Shown here piece by piece: positions 60,119 through 60,991 of a DNA stretch of 60,991 nucleotides; the first letter of the stretch is position 1, and each line of letters begins with the position of its first letter. Position numbers and translations under genes: made by a program. The notes below the pieces were generated by a model. That model saw nothing but the letters and a program-made list of their open reading frames with translations, did no database searches and had not been told where the DNA came from. This DNA is from Planctomycetota bacterium (GTDB taxonomy: Bacteria; Planctomycetota; Phycisphaerae; FEN-1346), in NCBI GenBank assembly GCA_030602705.1, contig JAUVZF010000014.1, forward strand, positions 1 through 60,991, written 5' to 3'.

Positions 60119-60511
60119 CTACTCCTTCAACAACCCGGCGATGGTCTCGAGAAGACGATCCGGGTCCAGCGGCTTCTCCAGGAACGCCTCCACCGGCATG
60201 AAGTCCTTGTCGGTCTCGGGCGAGAACTCGAACCCCGATTTCTGCGAGATGGCCGTCAGCATGAGGATCGGGATGTCGGCCGTCGCCGGGTCCGCCTTCA
60301 GGTCCTGCGCCACGTGGAATCCCTCGGTCTCGCTGGCCATCATTACATCGAGGATAATGCAATCGATGCCGCCCTGGCGGATCCGCTCCAGGCCCGTCCG
60401 GGCGTCCAGGGCGGTCGCCACGGCGTAGTCGGCGCCCTGGAGGATGGTCTTGGTGGCCTCAACCACGTCCGGGTCGTCGTCGATGATGATGACGGTCTTC
60501 TGGTTCGCCAT
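60119..60511 (-). CDS. Receiver-only response regulator
   Basis: 130 residues with no output domain. IIIDDDPDV (acidic pocket), phosphoacceptor Asp55 in CIILDVMM, and EAFLEKPLD with the conserved Lys (about 113). It may relay signals by protein interaction. It is 59 bases before hydB on the same strand, behind one promoter, so it may be co-transcribed with the hydrogenase. No partner kinase in the window. Start chosen from GGAGAGC upstream. Confidence 0.85.
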   Translation of the reverse strand: MANQKTVIIIDDDPDVVEATKTILQGADYAVATALDARTGLERIRQGGIDCIILDVMMASETEGFHVAQDLKADPATADIPILMLTAISQKSGFEFSPETDKDFMPVEAFLEKPLDPDRLLETIAGLLKE

Positions 60512-60679
60512 GAGTTGCTCTCCGCTTTCCCGCATCGTGCAGCCGACCGACTTCGGGCCGGCTTCGTTGCCGTCCGGCGTCCCCGGCCTGTACTGTCCGC
60601 CGCATCCCTGCTCTTACAGGAGCCTGGCCCCCGCCCGGCAACGCGTCGGCCGCGCCCGGCGAGGGTTCCGCGAACTCGC

Positions 60680-60695
60680 TGTGAAAGGTTTCACA
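60680..60695 (-). promoter_or_regulatory. CRP/FNR-family binding palindrome
   Basis: TGTGA, AAGGTT, TCACA exactly fits TGTGA-N6-TCACA, also the core of HcpR-like sites. It lies about 30-45 bases downstream of the expected transcription start, so it would more likely repress than activate this promoter. Confidence 0.6.
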
Positions 60696-60732
60696 ATATG
60701 CCGCAAAAGAAAGAGGCCCTCCACTACATGGT

Positions 60733-60762
60733 ATTATACGCCTTCCCCCGTCCCCTTGTCAA
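60733..60762 (-). promoter_or_regulatory. Consensus sigma-70-type promoter for the response regulator-hydrogenase operon
   Basis: On the minus strand TTGACA (60757-60762), 18-base spacer, TATAAT (60733-60738). Both hexamers are perfect. Leader length to the response regulator is about 215 bases. Confidence 0.75.
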
Positions 60763-60817
60763 GAATCGGGAGGTTTTTTTTGCGGCCATCCGGCTTGCGC
60801 CAACACGCCCCGGACCT

Positions 60818-60900
60818 GGTCCCGCTCGCTTACGCTCGCGGCTAGTTACACTCGCGCCCGACCAGCCACGTGACTAGCCGCGCACGTAAGTAAGCGGCGC
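60818..60900. repeat. Two AACTAGCC-type hairpin elements
   Basis: On the minus strand, AACTAGCC, GCGAGCG, TAAG, CGAGCGGG (60818-60847). On the plus strand, GACTAGCC, GCGCACGTAAG, TAAGCGGCGC (60871-60900). They share the ACTAGCC start with the element at 23693. Confidence 0.45.
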
Positions 60901-60991
60901 AAGCCCCTTGGGCTACGAGCCCAATCAGTTGTCGCCACGGCATGCACACGCAAACGTGGGCATGGCACCCGACGGCAAAAGACTTACCTGA

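Larger units (their letters stand above)
60512..60991. other. Regulatory and repeat-bearing region upstream of the hydrogenase operon
   Basis: No gene recognised. It contains the CRP/FNR-type palindrome (60680-60695), the consensus promoter (60733-60762) and, further right, two AACTAGCC-type hairpin elements (60818-60847 and 60871-60900). Nothing was recognised in 60901-60991. Confidence 0.5.

Noticed and set aside
1-60991. CRISPR arrays, insertion-sequence transposases, prophage, tRNA or rRNA genes
   Set aside because: None was recognised on reading. The repeats found are dispersed or tandem palindromes without regular spacers, and no cloverleaf or rRNA segment was seen. A dedicated scan would be decisive.

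Overview
The window is GC-rich (roughly 65% by eye) and gene-dense, and looks like a chromosomal segment of an uncultured planctomycete, probably close to Phycisphaerae. The grounds are three PEP-CTERM proteins, a prepilin-like protein of the H-X9-DG type, a signal peptidase I with a large lineage-type insert, many secreted propeller proteins, Gram-negative envelope genes (LptB-like, AsmA-like, HtrA) and a futalosine-type menaquinone gene set. No phage, transposase, CRISPR array, rRNA or tRNA was recognised. The lineage is inferred from gene content only.

Layout. 1-2.7 kb: end of a repetitive PEP-CTERM surface protein and a zinc-ribbon membrane protein. 3-8.1 kb: a vitamin B12 island. A BtuF-BtuC-BtuD-like ABC importer runs leftward. 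Divergently, a consensus promoter, a cobalamin riboswitch and an intrinsic terminator precede two PEP-CTERM genes, the second of which resembles the transcobalamin-like DUF4430 fold, and then a pseudopilin. 8.5-16 kb: a TPR protein, an HD-GYP regulator, MTA phosphorylase, a PfkB kinase and LptB. 16-25 kb: signal peptidase I on the minus strand, then a rightward run of rbsK, truD, an HtrA protease, glycerate kinase, a sugar isomerase, thiL and tsaE. 25-39 kb is mostly leftward: a B12-binding radical SAM enzyme, a secreted propeller protein, a SpoIVB-like S55 protein, ogt, a PHP phosphoesterase, a flippase-like membrane protein, a 2-hydroxyacyl-CoA dehydratase-like protein and a GH63-like glycosidase. 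A PQQ-like propeller gene (rightward) and a macrodomain gene follow. 39-45 kb: a phosphodiesterase and a 1521-residue AsmA-like protein. 45.5-52.7 kb: a tightly coupled late menaquinone operon (ubiD-like, menG, an unknown membrane/TPR protein, ubiX-like, ubiA-like, mqnE, a lipoprotein). 52.8-55.5 kb: 6-phosphofructokinase, a Spy-like periplasmic protein and a secreted nuclease. 55.9-60.5 kb: a leftward operon of a receiver-only response regulator and a four-subunit group 3b-type NiFe hydrogenase, behind a consensus promoter and a CRP/FNR-type palindrome.

How the parts fit. The hydrogenase (NAD(P)-linked) and menaquinone genes suggest a redox-flexible, probably anaerobic or facultative life. 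The B12 island may feed corrinoid enzymes such as the B12-binding radical SAM protein. The most novel-looking element is the B12-riboswitch-controlled PEP-CTERM pair, which I read as a candidate surface cobalamin-capture system.

The spacers are also unusual. They carry several small repeat families, including a 26-bp element present in four copies with fixed flanks (GTTAGCCGCC and GGCGCG) and a central stem that covaries perfectly. Word-like low-complexity repeats and palindromes also occur, some apparently inserted in frame inside genes.
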